Part shown: piece after piece, positions 5,749 to 6,362 of the stretch
Layout: each line of letters begins with the position of its first letter
Position numbering within the stretch: the stretch's first letter is position 1
Assembly: GCA_027356675.1 (NCBI GenBank)
Contig: DAHVXO010000265.1
Location: 1-6,362 of the forward strand
Direction: 5' to 3'
DNA: 6,362 nt
Source of the DNA: Symbiobacteriaceae bacterium
GTDB lineage: Bacteria; Bacillota_E; Symbiobacteriia; Symbiobacteriales; Symbiobacteriaceae
Made by a program: the position numbers and the translations under genes
The notes under the pieces: model-generated
The model's input: the letters and a program-made list of their open reading frames with translations, nothing else
Database searches by the model: none
What the model was told of the DNA's origin: nothing

Positions 5749-6362
5749 TCAGGTACCCTGGATCCGCCGGTACCGGTTGACGGGGCGTCCCACTGAACCG
5801 TACTGAACCTCCAGCCGGGCCCGGCCCAGCTTCACCAGGTAATCCAGGTACCGCCGGGCCGTCACCCGGGCGATGCCCATCTCATCCGCCACCTCGGTTG
5901 ACGACATCCCCGCGACCTGGCGGTTCAGGTGTGCCTCGATCTCCCGCAAAGTCGCGGTATTGAAGCCCTTGGGCAGCCCACCATCGCGGTCGCCGGGTCC
6001 GCCCGGCCCCCGCAGCACCCGGTCCAGCTGCTCCTGGTCCAAGGTCCCGTTCCCGGCGAGGTTGTTCTTGGTCGCCCGGTAGGACTGGAGCGCCTTGCGC
6101 AGCCGCTCCATTCGAAACGGCTTGATAATGTAGTCCACGGCGCCATACCGCACCACATCCTGGATGGTCTGAGCGTCCTGCGCGGCACTGACCATCATCA
6201 CGTCGGATGGAAATTCCTGCCGCCGGATTTCCTTGAGCAACGAGACCCCGTCCTGGTCAGGCATGTAGATGTCGAGCAGCACCAGGTCGGGCCGGTGCAG
6301 GCGGACAGCCTCGATGGCCTCCCGGGCAGTGCGGGCCATCGCCACGACCCGGAAGCCATCCA
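5749..6362 (-). CDS. CitB/DcuR-family two-component response regulator (5'-truncated)
   Basis: Cytoplasmic transcription regulator phosphorylated by a partner histidine kinase of the CitA/DcuS/DctS kind. The window holds 203 C-terminal residues; about 25-30 are missing, including the start and the acidic pair. The reading frame stays open to the edge, so GTG 6345 is not the true start. Numbered from the first full visible codon, the phospho-acceptor is Asp 30 in LVLLDIYMPDQDG. The switch Ser is at 58 (VSAAQD) and the conserved Lys at 80 (DYIIKPF). LDQEQLDRVL at 107-116 and LPKGFN at 129-134 form the linker, as in the family. The winged helix-turn-helix is EVADEMGIARVTARRYLDYL at 156-175, ending in YGSVGRPVNRYR. 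The domain arrangement is diagnostic of CitB/DcuR/DctR regulators, which control di- and tricarboxylate uptake. The adjacent DctP-like binding protein fits this. Its kinase gene is probably upstream, off the window. Confidence 0.95.
   Translation of the reverse strand, partial: DGFRVVAMARTAREAIEAVRLHRPDLVLLDIYMPDQDGVSLLKEIRRQEFPSDVMMVSAAQDAQTIQDVVRYGAVDYIIKPFRMERLRKALQSYRATKNNLAGNGTLDQEQLDRVLRGPGGPGDRDGGLPKGFNTATLREIEAHLNRQVAGMSSTEVADEMGIARVTARRYLDYLVKLGRARLEVQYGSVGRPVNRYRRIQGT

Noticed and set aside
6337..6345. GTG or ATG near 6345 as the true start of the response regulator
   Set aside because: The frame continues upstream to the edge with family-like residues (DGFRVV), and starting here would remove the first strand and acidic pair of the receiver domain.

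Overview
This window is a GC-rich bacterial segment in which every supportable gene lies on the minus strand. Transcription therefore runs from the right edge (6362) to the left edge (1). GTG and TTG starts are frequent, Shine-Dalgarno (SD) sites are G-rich, and both binding proteins are lipoproteins. There is also a CitB/DcuR-type response regulator. Together these suggest a high-GC Firmicute of the Symbiobacterium type. That assignment is inference from style and family content, not from a marker gene.

Layout in transcription order: (1) a CitB/DcuR-family two-component response regulator, cut at its N-terminus by the right edge (6362-5749). (2) A 106-base gap with an imperfect hairpin. (3) A DctP-family (TRAP-type) solute-binding lipoprotein (5642-4620) with no TRAP membrane genes in view. 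(4) A gap of about 220 bases whose AT-rich second half probably holds the promoter and leader of the next unit. (5) A five-gene branched-chain-amino-acid-type (HAAT) ABC importer. It consists of the binding lipoprotein (4398-3118), permease LivH (3036-2119), permease LivM (2122-1118), ATPase LivG (1125-388) and ATPase LivF (370 to the left edge, C-terminus missing). A perfect 14-bp GC-rich inverted repeat sits between the binding-protein gene and livH. The four genes from livH to livF are overlapping or almost contiguous.

How they may work together: the lipoprotein captures an amino acid or related small molecule outside the membrane. LivH and LivM form the channel, and LivG and LivF hydrolyse ATP to drive import. 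The DctP-like protein next to the response regulator resembles the DctB/DctS/DctR arrangement of Bacillus, where a TRAP-type binding protein helps a sensor kinase detect C4-dicarboxylates. A sensor kinase gene would be expected just beyond the right edge. Whether this regulator also controls the liv operon cannot be decided from the window.

No RNA genes, mobile elements, CRISPR arrays or integration signs were seen. The content is mostly conventional. The points most worth checking are the solitary TRAP-type binding protein beside a CitB-type regulator and the hairpin that may set binding protein to permease ratios.
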